In this document: positions 8,164 through 17,526 of the stretch, piece by piece
Position numbering within the stretch: the first letter of the stretch is position 1
How the letters are laid out: the number at the start of each line of letters is the position of its first letter
NCBI GenBank assembly: GCA_963626085.1
Contig: CAVFVJ010000004.1
Coordinates: 35,977 to 99,976 of the forward strand
Reading direction: 5' to 3'
Origin: Colivivens sp963626085
GTDB taxonomy: Bacteria > Bacteroidota > Bacteroidia > Bacteroidales > Bacteroidaceae
DNA length: 64,000 nt
Notes under the pieces: model-generated
What the model saw: only the letters and a program-made list of their open reading frames with translations
What the model was told of the DNA's origin: nothing
Database searches by the model: none
Position numbers and translations under genes: made by a program

Positions 8164-9993
8164 ATGACAGTCACATTAATTGTCCTGATTCTGACCGTTG
8201 CTTTTTTCGTATGGGGACGCATTCGTTCTGATGTTGTCGCCATTTCCGCATTGGTAGCTTTACTCTGTGCCGGCATTCTCACGCCAACCGAGGCACTTGC
8301 CGGATTTTCATCTACAATCGTTGTAATGATGGTCGGACTGTTCGTCGTCGGTGGCGCGATTCTGCGTACTGGACTTGCGCAGACCGTAGGAAGCAAACTG
8401 ATGAAGATAGCCAACGGCAACGAGACTTTGACGTTCATTGTCGTCATGCTCGCAACCGCCTTCATCGGAGCTTTCGTCAGCAATACTGGTACGGTTGCCC
8501 TCATGATGCCCATTATTATCAGCATGGCTGCTCAAGGCGGATTCCAGGCTTCACGTATGCTCATGCCACTGGCTTTTGCCGGAAGCCTCGGTGGAATGCT
8601 CACGCTAATCGGTACACCGCCAAACTTGGTGATAGACGAGACTTTGGTGGAACACGGGTATGAAGGTCTGAAGTTCTTCACATTCTTTCCAGTAGGCTTG
8701 ATTTGCATATTTATCGGTATCGTGGTGCTGTTGCCGCTAAGCCGTTGGTTTTTAGTTAATAAAAATGTGGGCAAAAAATCTGGCAAGACCAAGTCGTTGT
8801 CTGACTTGATGACTGAATATCAGCTCAAGGAAAATGTGAGCAAGTTTTCTGTTGAATCCGACTCACCATTCATCGGGAAAAGCATCCGCGAGCTCAATCT
8901 AGTGAACACCTACGGAGTGACTATAATAGAAATACGGAGTGAGCGCATACTATACAAGGGATTAATTCATGATGTCAATCAGAAAGCAGCATTACCGACT
9001 ACAGTGCTACAGGCTGGCGACATCATCTATTTCCTCAGCAAGAAAGAGGATGTGGAACGGATGGCAAAAGAATGCAAACTCACACGCATGGACGGGTCTG
9101 AACTGAACTTCTATGACCTTGGATTGGCTGAGATGGTAGTAATGCAAGGTTCTCGGCTTGAAGGAATGCGTATCAGTGAATCAAAAATTCGGGAAACAAG
9201 CAGCGTCAATGTTCTGGCTATACGCCGCAACGGTGAATATCTCACTGAAGGGCTAAGCAAATGTAGGTTGCACAATGGTGACGTACTGCTGGTACAGGGA
9301 AACTGGAAAAACATCCTTTCTATGAACAACGACAATAACGACTGGGTGCTAATTGGTCGTCCGGAACAGTCTGCTGGTAAAGTCTTGCTTGACTATAAGG
9401 CAACTACCGCAGCTGCCATCATGTTGGCTATGGTGGCTGTCATGGTTTTCGATTTCATACCAATTGCACCTGTAACCGCTGTAATGATTGCTGCCATTTT
9501 AACTGTAATCACAGGATGCTTCCGTAATGTGGAAGACGCCTACCACACCATCAATTGGGAAAGCATCATGCTCATCGCTGCTATGATGCCTATGTCTACA
9601 GCCTTGGAGAAAACCGGTGTGTCTGCTCTGGTTTCGCAGACATTGGTTGACTCACTCGGCACGTTCGGACCGACGGCACTGCTTGCTGGCATATATTTCA
9701 CAACGTCTCTGCTCACCATGTTCATCAGCAATACGGCGACAGCTGTGCTTATGGCCCCCATCGCTATGGTTGCTGCCGAACAAGTTGGAGTTAGTCCGTA
9801 TGCATTCCTCTTTGCCGTAACAGTGGGAGCCAGCATGTGCTTTGCGTCACCATTCTCAACACCACCGAACGCATTAGTGATGAAAGCTGGTAACTACACA
9901 TTCATGGACTATGTGAAAGTTGGTCTACCTCTTCAGTTGATTATAGGCATCGCAATGATCTTCGTGCTTCCGTGGCTCTTCCCATTACACTGA
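8164..9993 (+). CDS. SLC13/DASS-type permease with TrkA-C regulatory domains
   Basis: The protein from ATG 8164 is about 609 residues. The frame is open upstream to 8041, but a -7 box at 8110-8117 argues for the later start (MTVTLIVLILTVAFFVWG). Transmembrane helices at both ends carry the family motifs SNTGTVALMMPI and SNTATAVLMAPI, and helix-loop motifs GTPPNLVI and STPPNALVM. These paired SNT and TPP motifs mark the two inverted halves of the DASS/CitT fold. Between the halves are two TrkA-C-like cytoplasmic domains (around IGKSIRELNL and LEGMRISESK). Family members import di- and tricarboxylates or sulfate with Na+; the substrate cannot be told here. The gene ends 7 bp before the convergent thioesterase gene. 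Confidence 0.9.
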   Translation: MTVTLIVLILTVAFFVWGRIRSDVVAISALVALLCAGILTPTEALAGFSSTIVVMMVGLFVVGGAILRTGLAQTVGSKLMKIANGNETLTFIVVMLATAFIGAFVSNTGTVALMMPIIISMAAQGGFQASRMLMPLAFAGSLGGMLTLIGTPPNLVIDETLVEHGYEGLKFFTFFPVGLICIFIGIVVLLPLSRWFLVNKNVGKKSGKTKSLSDLMTEYQLKENVSKFSVESDSPFIGKSIRELNLVNTYGVTIIEIRSERILYKGLIHDVNQKAALPTTVLQAGDIIYFLSKKEDVERMAKECKLTRMDGSELNFYDLGLAEMVVMQGSRLEGMRISESKIRETSSVNVLAIRRNGEYLTEGLSKCRLHNGDVLLVQGNWKNILSMNNDNNDWVLIGRPEQSAGKVLLDYKATTAAAIMLAMVAVMVFDFIPIAPVTAVMIAAILTVITGCFRNVEDAYHTINWESIMLIAAMMPMSTALEKTGVSALVSQTLVDSLGTFGPTALLAGIYFTTSLLTMFISNTATAVLMAPIAMVAAEQVGVSPYAFLFAVTVGASMCFASPFSTPPNALVMKAGNYTFMDYVKVGLPLQLIIGIAMIFVLPWLFPLH

Positions 9994-10000
9994 CGTATCA

Positions 10001-10756
10001 CTACTCAAAGGTAATCAAAGCCCTAACCGTAGTAGTTTCCTTACTGTCAGCCCTACCCTGCCTACGGATCTCCGCTTGATACTTCAACGGTTCAATCTCC
10101 TTCAGGTAGAAATTGAGGGTGTCTCCATAGTAGGATTCAGCCACATAAGCCAACTCGATTCTTTTCAGTTCATGTTTTCCGTAGAAGTCCCTACTGAACA
10201 AGTCTGTCAGATGTACAGCATATTTCACACTGTTGAAGTGGCCATTGCAGTCGAGGTCGTGGTATACTGGTTTGAGGGACAACACGGACTCCTCTGCTTT
10301 TAACGGACGGATGTGACTGTGCCCCTCGATATCGCAGGTCCTATCTGGATTGAGCAACGGTTCAAATGCGTCGCCATAGTGCTGCATTATCTCCAGCGGT
10401 TGGCGTGTCTCGTTGTCTATGATGGAATAAACAATGCGCGCATACCCCAATACGTCACCGTCAGCGTTGGTGATTGTCGAATTACGGTTGGCAAACATTC
10501 GGTAGATGCTTTCGAACCATGTCTCCACACTGTATTTTTCGTACACTCGGGGCATACGGTTCATCTCTATCGTCATGCGAGATATGACCCATGAGCGTCC
10601 TTCTCTTGCCAAGTCCCCCATGCCATGTTCCACTGTCTCTGAATTCATATCTGCCGTGTCAAGTATGTTTCTTCCCAACACCTCAAACAGAAGTTGTTTT
10701 CTGAAATCCACATCGAACGCATTAGCACGGTAGTCATTTTTTGTTATGGTCTTCAT
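10001..10756 (-). CDS. Acyl-[acyl-carrier-protein] thioesterase
   Basis: From ATG 10754-10756 the protein is about 251 residues. The open frame extends to 10891, but AAAGGAGACGACAAG-ATG supplies a strong ribosome binding site at the internal start, and the extra N-terminus looks non-coding. Two hotdog domains are visible. The first has the substrate helix and RMTIEMNRMPRVYEKYSVETW; the second has the LDCNGHFNSVKYA segment, where Asn and His fit the catalytic site of the FatA/FatB-like acyl-ACP thioesterase family. The enzyme releases free fatty acids from ACP in the cytosol. It is downstream of the MTA/SAH nucleosidase gene in the same direction. Confidence 0.87.
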   Translation of the reverse strand: MKTITKNDYRANAFDVDFRKQLLFEVLGRNILDTADMNSETVEHGMGDLAREGRSWVISRMTIEMNRMPRVYEKYSVETWFESIYRMFANRNSTITNADGDVLGYARIVYSIIDNETRQPLEIMQHYGDAFEPLLNPDRTCDIEGHSHIRPLKAEESVLSLKPVYHDLDCNGHFNSVKYAVHLTDLFSRDFYGKHELKRIELAYVAESYYGDTLNFYLKEIEPLKYQAEIRRQGRADSKETTTVRALITFE

Positions 10757-10894
10757 CTTGTCGTCTCCTTTCTTGTTTACGTCTGCAAATTTACAGATAG
10801 GCACATGAAAGTGTTCACGATGATGAAGAAATTGCGTGTGTGGCTTCTCACAGCAAAAGTGGGTGTGCAGAAACTTGTCTGCCAGTTGCACACC

Positions 10895-11578
10895 TTATAA
10901 TGATTCGAGATAATGCTTCACCACACTGAATGAACTGTCTGCCATGCGTGTCCAAAAGTCTTTGTACTCTTCTGCCTTGGACTGAGGGTCTGCCGTGTCA
11001 CTAATTACTCTGAACGAGATAAACGGCACACTGTGGAAATGGCATGTTTGAGCTATCGCACACGACTCCATATCTACTGCAAGTCCGTCGGGGAAGTTTT
11101 TCCTGATGTTCTTCATCACCTCTTTGTCGGTTACAAAATGGTCGCCCGTACAAATCAAGCCTACATGTATTGTCGGCAGACTTGAATCTTCGCTCAGTTC
11201 TCTTGCCTTACCGACAAGATAACCGTCACTTGCGTATGGCTTTTGTATGTCGAGTTCAAAGGAGTTGTCGTCCAGTATCACATCGTGATACACTGTTCTG
11301 TCACTAGCAATGACATCCATTATCTTCAATTGCTCACCCAGTCCGCCAGCACATCCTGAACTGACCACATAGTCAGGATGATAGTTATTTATCAACTCAT
11401 TCGCTCCAATGGCAGCAGCCACCTTACCGATGCCGCACTGGTGCAGTATCACTGTCTTTCCATTTAGTTCGCCAACGACATACGTTATGCCGTCCTTCAC
11501 TTCCTTTTTCTTACCCTCCAGCAATGCCACGAGACGTTCCATCTCTTTCTCCATTGCTACAATTACCGCAATCTTCAT
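10895..11578 (-). CDS. mtnN: 5'-methylthioadenosine/S-adenosylhomocysteine nucleosidase
   Basis: The 227-residue protein shows the full MTAN pattern. It opens with MKIAVIVAMEKEMERL, containing the substrate-site Glu. VVSSGCAGGLG binds the purine and ribose, a middle region ends in LAVDMESCAIAQTC with the ribose-contacting Met-Glu pair, and ISDTADP carries the catalytic Asp. It cleaves adenine from MTA and SAH, closing the methionine and activated-methyl cycles and, where LuxS exists, feeding AI-2 synthesis. It is cytosolic. No LuxS or methionine genes are adjacent. Length and motifs match the family, so the call is firm. Confidence 0.95.
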   Translation of the reverse strand: MKIAVIVAMEKEMERLVALLEGKKKEVKDGITYVVGELNGKTVILHQCGIGKVAAAIGANELINNYHPDYVVSSGCAGGLGEQLKIMDVIASDRTVYHDVILDDNSFELDIQKPYASDGYLVGKARELSEDSSLPTIHVGLICTGDHFVTDKEVMKNIRKNFPDGLAVDMESCAIAQTCHFHSVPFISFRVISDTADPQSKAEEYKDFWTRMADSSFSVVKHYLESL

Positions 11579-11617
11579 ATTATTCGTCTTTCCTTTATTA
11601 TATATAAGGTGTAAGTG

Positions 11618-12475
11618 TCAATAGAGGTTGTTGAGCCAATCCTTCAAGTCACTGAGCAAACTATCATGGTATTTGAAGCTTGACTTGAAGCCCCATCCGT
11701 GTCCTCCAGACGGATATATGTGCAGACTCGCCTTAACCCCTACCCTTTTCAGTGCCATATAGTATTCTACACTGTTCTGCGGTACGACTGCCTTGTCATC
11801 GTCCGACAGCAACATGATAGCTGGTGGAGTATTCCGTGTCACTTGTGTCGCATTACTGTAAAGACCGTTCATCTCCGCTGTCGCAGTCTTACCCAACAGG
11901 TTGTCGTGAGAACCTTGATGGGTCACTCCCTTCTGCATGGACACCACCGGATAGAGCAGAACCTGGAATGCCGGTACGGAAGTCGAGTCTGCATGTGTCG
12001 CGATGGTTGTGGCGAGGTGTCCACCAGCTGAAGCTCCCATGATTCCTACCTTCTTCGGGTCGATATTCCACTCGGAAGCTTTCTCTCGTACAATCCTCAA
12101 CGCCTCCGTAGCATCACTGAACGGCACTTCCTTCACACCGTGCGGCATCCGGTATTTAAGTACGATGAGGGCAATTCCCATGTCGTTGTAGAACTGTGCC
12201 CAGTCGCATCCTTCATGATTGATAGCCAGATGTGAATAAGCTCCACCTGGACAGCACACTACAGCCATGCCGTTGGCTTTGTCCTTCTCTGGAAGGAACA
12301 CCTTTATTGAAGGTTTGAAGTTCTGTTTCGCATCGTCGAATGGCTGTGACTTGTCAATGCCATTGCTGTTGGGCAAGCCGTTCGACCATAAGTCTATCTC
12401 TTGCTGTGCCGACAGTTGCGCTGTCATACAGCACCATGACAACAGCGACAATATAATCTTTCTCATTTTATTCAT
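11618..12475 (-). CDS. Secreted alpha/beta hydrolase (acetylesterase/xylan-esterase-like)
   Basis: The 285-residue protein has a signal peptide (IILSLLSWCCMTAQLSAQ). The fold is BD-FAE/esterase-lipase-like: an oxyanion segment CCPGGAYSHLA, nucleophile elbow GASAGGHLA, an acidic residue in LLSDDDKAVVP, and the final His in PSGGHGWGF. In Bacteroidota such periplasmic enzymes usually remove acetyl groups from plant polysaccharides or act on carboxylesters. The gene is not inside a polysaccharide utilization locus here, so the substrate is open. It sits between the CobW-like and MTAN genes, all on the minus strand with short gaps. Confidence 0.87.
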   Translation of the reverse strand: MNKMRKIILSLLSWCCMTAQLSAQQEIDLWSNGLPNSNGIDKSQPFDDAKQNFKPSIKVFLPEKDKANGMAVVCCPGGAYSHLAINHEGCDWAQFYNDMGIALIVLKYRMPHGVKEVPFSDATEALRIVREKASEWNIDPKKVGIMGASAGGHLATTIATHADSTSVPAFQVLLYPVVSMQKGVTHQGSHDNLLGKTATAEMNGLYSNATQVTRNTPPAIMLLSDDDKAVVPQNSVEYYMALKRVGVKASLHIYPSGGHGWGFKSSFKYHDSLLSDLKDWLNNLY

Positions 12476-12494
12476 GTGTATGTATGGTTTCTGT

Positions 12495-13643
12495 TTAGTC
12501 GTCTATCTTCACCACTCTCAGACATTTGTCCAGTTCACGACTGATGGCTTCCTTGTCGAGGTTCTGACCAATGAACACAAGTTTCTGCATCCTGTCACCG
12601 TAGACATCGTCCCAGTCTTTCAGTACGTCAGGCTGTGACTCCACCAGTCGCTGAAACTCGTCCTTCGGCATGGTGGCGTACCACTGTCCCGCCTTGCTCA
12701 CAGTCATCTGCCGTCCAGCCTGTTCGAAGATATAGCACATGGCAGGCTCGTCGGCAAAGTAACAGATTCCCTTGGCGCGTATCACGTTCTTGGGCCAATG
12801 CTTGCCTACGAACTCGTCGAAGAGTACAAGGTCGAGCGGTTGACGACGGTAGTAGACGAATGTGCCGATACCGTATTCGTCAGCCTCACCCTCTTCCTCG
12901 TTCTCCTCCTCTGCCTCGTCCAAAGCTTTCATCCATGCGGCAGATGTGGATACCTCACCGAAATTAAACAGACCTGTGCCTACGATCTTGTCGAGGTCTA
13001 CATCACCATAATCGCAGTTAATAATCTCTGCCTTGGGCTGTATGGCGCGCACTATCTTGCGAATACGCTCAAGCTCTTCAGGCTCTACTTCCGATGCTTT
13101 GTTGAGCAGTACTATGTTGCAGAACTCTATCTGTTGGATTACAAGACTCTCAAGGTCTTCATCATCAATATTATCTCTCATCAAGTCAGAACCGCTACCA
13201 AACTCGTCACGCATACGGAGTGCGTCAACCACGGTTACTACACAGTCCAGCACTGGATATCCGTCCTTGTGGAACTTCTCTTCCATATAAGGGATTGAGC
13301 AGATGGTCTGTGCAATAGGTGCTGGCTCACATATTCCACTTGCCTCAATCACGATGTAGTCGAAACGTTTCATACCAATGATGTCAGTCAGTTGCTGCAC
13401 CAAGTCCATCTTCAGCGTGCAACAGATACATCCGTTTTGCAGTGCCACCAGACTGTCGTCCTTCTGTCCCACTACCCCACCTTTCTGTATGAGGTCCGCA
13501 TCGATATTAACCTCACCGATGTCATTGACTATAACGGCAAACTTAATTCCCTTCTTGTTGGCGAGTATACGGTTCAACAATGTAGTCTTTCCGCTGCCCA
13601 GATAACCTGTAAGCAGCAATACTGGTGTTGTGTTATTGCTCAT
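12495..13643 (-). CDS. CobW/G3E-family GTPase (metal chaperone type)
   Basis: The 382-residue protein begins with a Walker A motif GYLGSGKTT (13-21). The family-diagnostic metal-binding GCICCTL follows, with CxCC at 72-75. Next come VIEASGICEPAPIAQTI (G3 region) and LLNKASEV (NKxD-like base recognition). The C-terminal CobW-C domain begins after an acidic stretch (EEENEEEGEADEYG). G3E GTPases of the COG0523 group deliver metals, often zinc, to client proteins; whether this one serves zinc or cobalt is not shown. I saw no Zur-type operator by eye. It lies 3 kb from the B12 locus, but divergently and without the riboswitch, so a B12 role is not supported. Confidence 0.85.
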   Translation of the reverse strand: MSNNTTPVLLLTGYLGSGKTTLLNRILANKKGIKFAVIVNDIGEVNIDADLIQKGGVVGQKDDSLVALQNGCICCTLKMDLVQQLTDIIGMKRFDYIVIEASGICEPAPIAQTICSIPYMEEKFHKDGYPVLDCVVTVVDALRMRDEFGSGSDLMRDNIDDEDLESLVIQQIEFCNIVLLNKASEVEPEELERIRKIVRAIQPKAEIINCDYGDVDLDKIVGTGLFNFGEVSTSAAWMKALDEAEEENEEEGEADEYGIGTFVYYRRQPLDLVLFDEFVGKHWPKNVIRAKGICYFADEPAMCYIFEQAGRQMTVSKAGQWYATMPKDEFQRLVESQPDVLKDWDDVYGDRMQKLVFIGQNLDKEAISRELDKCLRVVKIDD

Positions 13644-13741
13644 TTCTGTTTTCTCCTATATTAAATGTCAATTATAATGCAAATATACACCAATTTTACG
13701 AAGTACGTACTATAGAAGTGTTCCCTTGCACGTTTTTTTCT

Positions 13742-13796
13742 CTTACTGGAGAGAAAAATCGCTCTAGTTGGCGAGAAAAATTTCTCCAGTTAAAAA
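13742..13796. repeat. Inverted repeat element between divergent genes
   Basis: ACTGGAGA near 13745 and TCTCCAGT near 13788 form 8-bp inverted arms around an A-rich interior that repeats GAGAAAAAT. It lies in the 264-bp divergent region between the CobW-like gene and the 1067-residue protein gene. It could be a small hairpin repeat or an operator; nothing else is recognisable there apart from the promoter. Confidence 0.5.
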
Positions 13797-13812
13797 AAAT
13801 AAAGCACTTTTG

Positions 13813-13844
13813 TTTGCCAGTTTTGAAAACTTTGTGTTACTTTG
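13813..13844 (+). promoter_or_regulatory. Promoter for the large secreted protein gene
   Basis: TTTG at 13813-13816 and TTACTTTG at 13837-13844 are 20 bp apart. The -7 box has one mismatch to TAnnTTTG. The ATG follows at 13908 after a 60-bp leader. Confidence 0.6.
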
Positions 13845-13907
13845 CACATGGATTTGTATAAAGTCCAAACATAAACAGATAACTAATATACTAACACTAA
13901 TTATCTT

Positions 13908-16900
13908 ATGAAGAAAATCTACTCATTAGTGGCTGCTTTGGCAGTCAGTGCGTTTACTATGACTGTGAATGCACAGAACGAGTTGGTGGTGGGCGACGTG
14001 AAAGTCGGCGACAAGATTTCTCTGAGCGACGGCTCTGAGTGGTATGTCGGTGCCAACGAGATTGAAAACGGTTCATTCAGCATGGATCCGGCAGAAAACA
14101 ACGGGAACATTGTCGGATGGACAGTGGGAACCTATGCGCAGATGACTACAAGCAACTTCACATGGGTTGCAGAAGGCGGTTATGACGGTGGCGCATACAT
14201 CAAGGCCTCAGGACACACTGGAGCTGGTGGTGACAGATCCATTGCCAAGCACTGGCCTCTCGAAACCAATACTAAGTACTATTTCTCTTTCTATGTGAAA
14301 GACCAGGGTGCAAACAACCAGTATTCACCTGTAATCACTCTTACAGACGTTGAGTCTACTGCCGGTGGGCAGAACGAGACCAAGTACCTTATCGGTATGA
14401 GTGGAAACTCAGCTGACGGTGCACTCGGTTTCTCTACTTACGGCAATGGTGAGTGGGCACAAACTGCCTGTGCGTTCAACTCAGAGGAATACACTTGGTT
14501 GCAGTGCAACGCACGATGGCTCGGAAGTGCTCATTGCTACGACGGTTTCTTCCTTGCTAAGCTCTATGACCCGGAAACCACATCCGCAGAGAAAGTAGCA
14601 GAGATTTCACTCCAAGCCATGCTCAATCAGGCTAGTTCCACTATGGAGAACGACCTTGCTGACTATCCTGCCCTGGCAGAGGAACTCAGCGAGTGGATTA
14701 TGGACAGTGGCTTCGAGGACTACACTGCAGATGACAACTCCCTTGAGGAGATACAGGCTGCCATCGAGGCTATCAAGACAAAGATAACATCCATCACCGC
14801 TTATTTGGATATCTTCCAATCTTTCGATAACTCACTCGTAGAGGCATACACGCTGTATGAGTCCACTGCATATCCAGGACAGGATGACTTCGGAACTGTC
14901 ATCGAGTCACTCATGGACTATCAGTCAAACGGATATTTCTCACTTGACCAGGAGAAAACAGCATCAGAGTATATCTCAGTGGCACAGAAGGAACTCACTG
15001 ATGCTGTGAAGACGTACCGCTTCTCTCAGGTGGCAAGTGAGGAAAATCCTGCTGACTATACCTTCTTTATAGACAATCCTAAGTTCGTGGCTAAAGGCAA
15101 CTGGTACATCGGACAGACTGGCGGTGACCAACGTCTGCACACTGGACTGACTGACTATACAGGCAACGCCATGACTGCTTGGAACGCATGGAGAGGCGAC
15201 CTCAACGACGAGTCTCGCTCCGTATCCATCAGCCAGAACCTTACAGGTCTGCCAAACGGTAAGTACACCGTGACTGCCGACATGCTCACACAGGACGGCT
15301 GTATCACTGACCAGCACGTGTTTGCCAATGCGTCTGCATCAAGTGCCGTATCACCGGTAATGACTCAGACTGGTTGGGATCCATACGTATGGGAGACTCT
15401 TACCACAACAAACGTTATCGTTGTTGACGGTCAGCTCACTATCGGTGCCATCGGCCACGGTGTCAACCAAACTGCAGCTGAGCGTGGCGGAAGCCAGAGC
15501 GACTATCGTTGCGGTTGGTTCTGTATCTCAAACTTCAAGTTGAGTTACCTCGGTGAGGCTTCTGAAGAGGAATACGCTGCTGCCATCAAGTCTAAGATTG
15601 CTGAGGCACAGGCTCTTGCCGACACTATGCACTACGCTGGCGACAAGGCTACATTACAGGTTGCCATCGACACAACTAAGACTGCAGACGACGTAAGTGC
15701 ACTGAATGCGGCTATCACTGTGGCACAGGCTTCTGAGGCTGACTATGCAAGTGTCGTTGCAGGTACATACAAAGCTTTGCAGGACTCTATCGCACAGTCT
15801 GAGTACTACACTGAAAATGCGAAGAAGATTACACAGGTACCTGTTGACTACATGACAGCATACCTCAAGTCTGACACTGCCACATACAAAAGTTCTGGAA
15901 ACATCACCACCGTTCTCCGCTATTACCTCAACACTCTCAACCCGACTCTGATGAAAGCTGAGACAACTGTCATCTCTGATGCTACTGGTAAGGAGGCTCT
16001 TGAAAGCACAGTGGCTGATGTCGTAAGAAAGCTCGGCAAATACATCAGTAACACTACAGTGCTTGAGACTTATGTTGGTGAACTTGAGGCTGCCATAGCT
16101 GTAGCACGCAAGGCTGACATCAAGTACGGTGACGGAGCTGACGTGACAGAGTATATTGCCAATGCAACTATCGATGACGCTTACGTTACAGGATGGACAA
16201 TCAACAAGATTGACGGTGACGGCAACGGAGCCAAGAACGGTCAGGCTTCTGACGGTGTCTCAAGCAACTACTACATCGACTCTTACAACTCCACTGCAGG
16301 TAAGGTTCGCGCTACATACTATCAGGTAATCGATGTGCCGAACGGTACTTACAGACTCTCTGCAGAGCAGCGCAACTCTGGCGGCGGTTACTACCTCTTC
16401 GCTTCCAATGCGGCTCCTACACTCAACGCTGACAGCGCACTCGTGCTCGACCCGACAGCTACTAACGTGCTCGCACTTGCCAAGCCTGTCGCTACTCCTG
16501 CCAAGTATGTCGTTAACTCTACTGAGGAAGAGAACAACATGACCGACACTTACGGTGCTATCTGGATGGCTGCAGCCGACAAGGTAATGGCTAAGTTCGG
16601 TATTACCGGTGTGATCAACACAGACTCTACAAGCGGAATCGAGGCAATGTCAATCTATGACCAGGTCATCGAGGCTAACGCAGGTGAGACAACTTGTCCT
16701 GAAGGCATCGACGAGGCAGACTGGACTCTGTTCTCTGCCAACACAGGTATCGGACGCGGTTGGTTCGAAAATTCACTGGAGATTAAAGTAGAAAACCACA
16801 CACTCTGTGTCGGTATCACATGTGACTCAATCTTCACTGAAGGCATCACTGATGTTGACGGCAACCTCGCTGCTCCTTTCACCGGCACATGGTTCTCAGC

Positions 16901-17111
16901 AAACAACTTCAAGTTGACAATGGTAACTGAGGGTGACAACACCGGATGGAACCCTGCTACTGGCATCGAGGAAACAAAGCCGGCAGCTGACGAGTCCGCT
17001 ACTGTTGTGGCTGTATACTCTGCCGCAGGTGTCCTCCAAAACGGTTTGCAGAAGGGCATCAACATCGTGAAGTATGCTGACGGCACTTCTAAGAAGGTTC
17101 TGCTGAAATAA
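13908..17111 (+). CDS. Large secreted protein with C-terminal sorting-like domain, function unknown
   Basis: The 1067-residue product has a signal peptide (MKKIYSLVAALAVSAFTMTVNA). It appears built from repeated beta-sandwich modules of carbohydrate-binding type, since similar phrases recur (GLPNGKYTVTADMLTQDG, DVPNGTYRLSAEQRNSGGG). These are separated by alpha-helical stretches rich in Ala, Glu and Leu (about 225-370 and 555-730). The last ~50 residues (VYSAAGVLQNGLQKGINIVK then DGTSKKVLLK) resemble the type IX secretion sorting domain common in Prevotella. No catalytic motif is recognised. I infer a surface or secreted adhesin or glycan-binding protein. A strong terminator follows 60 bp downstream, so it is monocistronic. 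Confidence 0.7.
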   Translation: MKKIYSLVAALAVSAFTMTVNAQNELVVGDVKVGDKISLSDGSEWYVGANEIENGSFSMDPAENNGNIVGWTVGTYAQMTTSNFTWVAEGGYDGGAYIKASGHTGAGGDRSIAKHWPLETNTKYYFSFYVKDQGANNQYSPVITLTDVESTAGGQNETKYLIGMSGNSADGALGFSTYGNGEWAQTACAFNSEEYTWLQCNARWLGSAHCYDGFFLAKLYDPETTSAEKVAEISLQAMLNQASSTMENDLADYPALAEELSEWIMDSGFEDYTADDNSLEEIQAAIEAIKTKITSITAYLDIFQSFDNSLVEAYTLYESTAYPGQDDFGTVIESLMDYQSNGYFSLDQEKTASEYISVAQKELTDAVKTYRFSQVASEENPADYTFFIDNPKFVAKGNWYIGQTGGDQRLHTGLTDYTGNAMTAWNAWRGDLNDESRSVSISQNLTGLPNGKYTVTADMLTQDGCITDQHVFANASASSAVSPVMTQTGWDPYVWETLTTTNVIVVDGQLTIGAIGHGVNQTAAERGGSQSDYRCGWFCISNFKLSYLGEASEEEYAAAIKSKIAEAQALADTMHYAGDKATLQVAIDTTKTADDVSALNAAITVAQASEADYASVVAGTYKALQDSIAQSEYYTENAKKITQVPVDYMTAYLKSDTATYKSSGNITTVLRYYLNTLNPTLMKAETTVISDATGKEALESTVADVVRKLGKYISNTTVLETYVGELEAAIAVARKADIKYGDGADVTEYIANATIDDAYVTGWTINKIDGDGNGAKNGQASDGVSSNYYIDSYNSTAGKVRATYYQVIDVPNGTYRLSAEQRNSGGGYYLFASNAAPTLNADSALVLDPTATNVLALAKPVATPAKYVVNSTEEENNMTDTYGAIWMAAADKVMAKFGITGVINTDSTSGIEAMSIYDQVIEANAGETTCPEGIDEADWTLFSANTGIGRGWFENSLEIKVENHTLCVGITCDSIFTEGITDVDGNLAAPFTGTWFSANNFKLTMVTEGDNTGWNPATGIEETKPAADESATVVAVYSAAGVLQNGLQKGINIVKYADGTSKKVLLK

Positions 17112-17171
17112 ATTAAACAAGACGTGTCCAGAATGTTGCGACGCAACATAAGGACAACGACACAAGACCTC

Positions 17172-17209
17172 GAAACGGGGGCAGGCTTTTCCAAGCCTGC
17201 CCCCGTTTC
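17172..17209 (+). terminator. Intrinsic terminator after the large secreted protein gene
   Basis: Seventeen-bp arms (17172-17188 and 17193-17209, core ACGGGGGCAGGCTT) close on a TTCC tetraloop. A weak T-tract follows. It separates the upstream gene from the riboswitch-controlled operon. Confidence 0.85.
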
Positions 17210-17254
17210 CTGTAAATAATTTTAGAAAAACATGAGCAATTAAAAGAAAAGTGT

Positions 17255-17262
17255 TACCTTTG
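17255..17262 (+). promoter_or_regulatory. -7 element for the B12 operon
   Basis: TACCTTTG lies just upstream of the cobalamin riboswitch. The -33 region has no TTTG at ideal spacing. Confidence 0.55.
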
Positions 17263-17264
17263 CA

Positions 17265-17475
17265 TGTGGTTTTGTTCCGCCAAGCGCACGCGAGGCGGAT
17301 TAAAAGGGAATCAGGTGTGAGTCCTGAACAGTCCCGCTGCTGTATTTCCACTGTCTCCTATATTTAATAAGGGGAGCGGTTGTCGCCATGCAGATGCATT
17401 TCTTGTCACTGGCTTACATGTAAGTAAGCTGGGAAGACACGGCTACCGCGGATAAGTCAGAAGACCTGCAAGACC
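17265..17475 (+). ncRNA. Cobalamin (vitamin B12) riboswitch
   Basis: The leader contains the B12-box type core: AAAAGGGAATCAGGTGTGAG, then TCCTGAACAGTCCCGCTGCTG, and downstream GGGAAGACACGGCTACCGCGGA-like sequence matching the conserved 3' part. It lies between a -7 box and the btuB-like gene. Cobalamin riboswitches repress transporter genes when adenosyl- or methylcobalamin is abundant. Boundaries are approximate, since I folded it only by eye. Confidence 0.9.
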
Positions 17476-17526
17476 GTCTACTGTTTAACGTCCTCTCGAG
17501 GAAAGAGGACACGAACAACAAAAGCG

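Noticed and set aside
12495..13643. CobW-family GTPase as part of B12 metabolism
   Set aside because: It is divergent from and separate from the riboswitch operon, and COG0523 proteins of this type more often serve zinc; no cobalt-chelatase genes are present.
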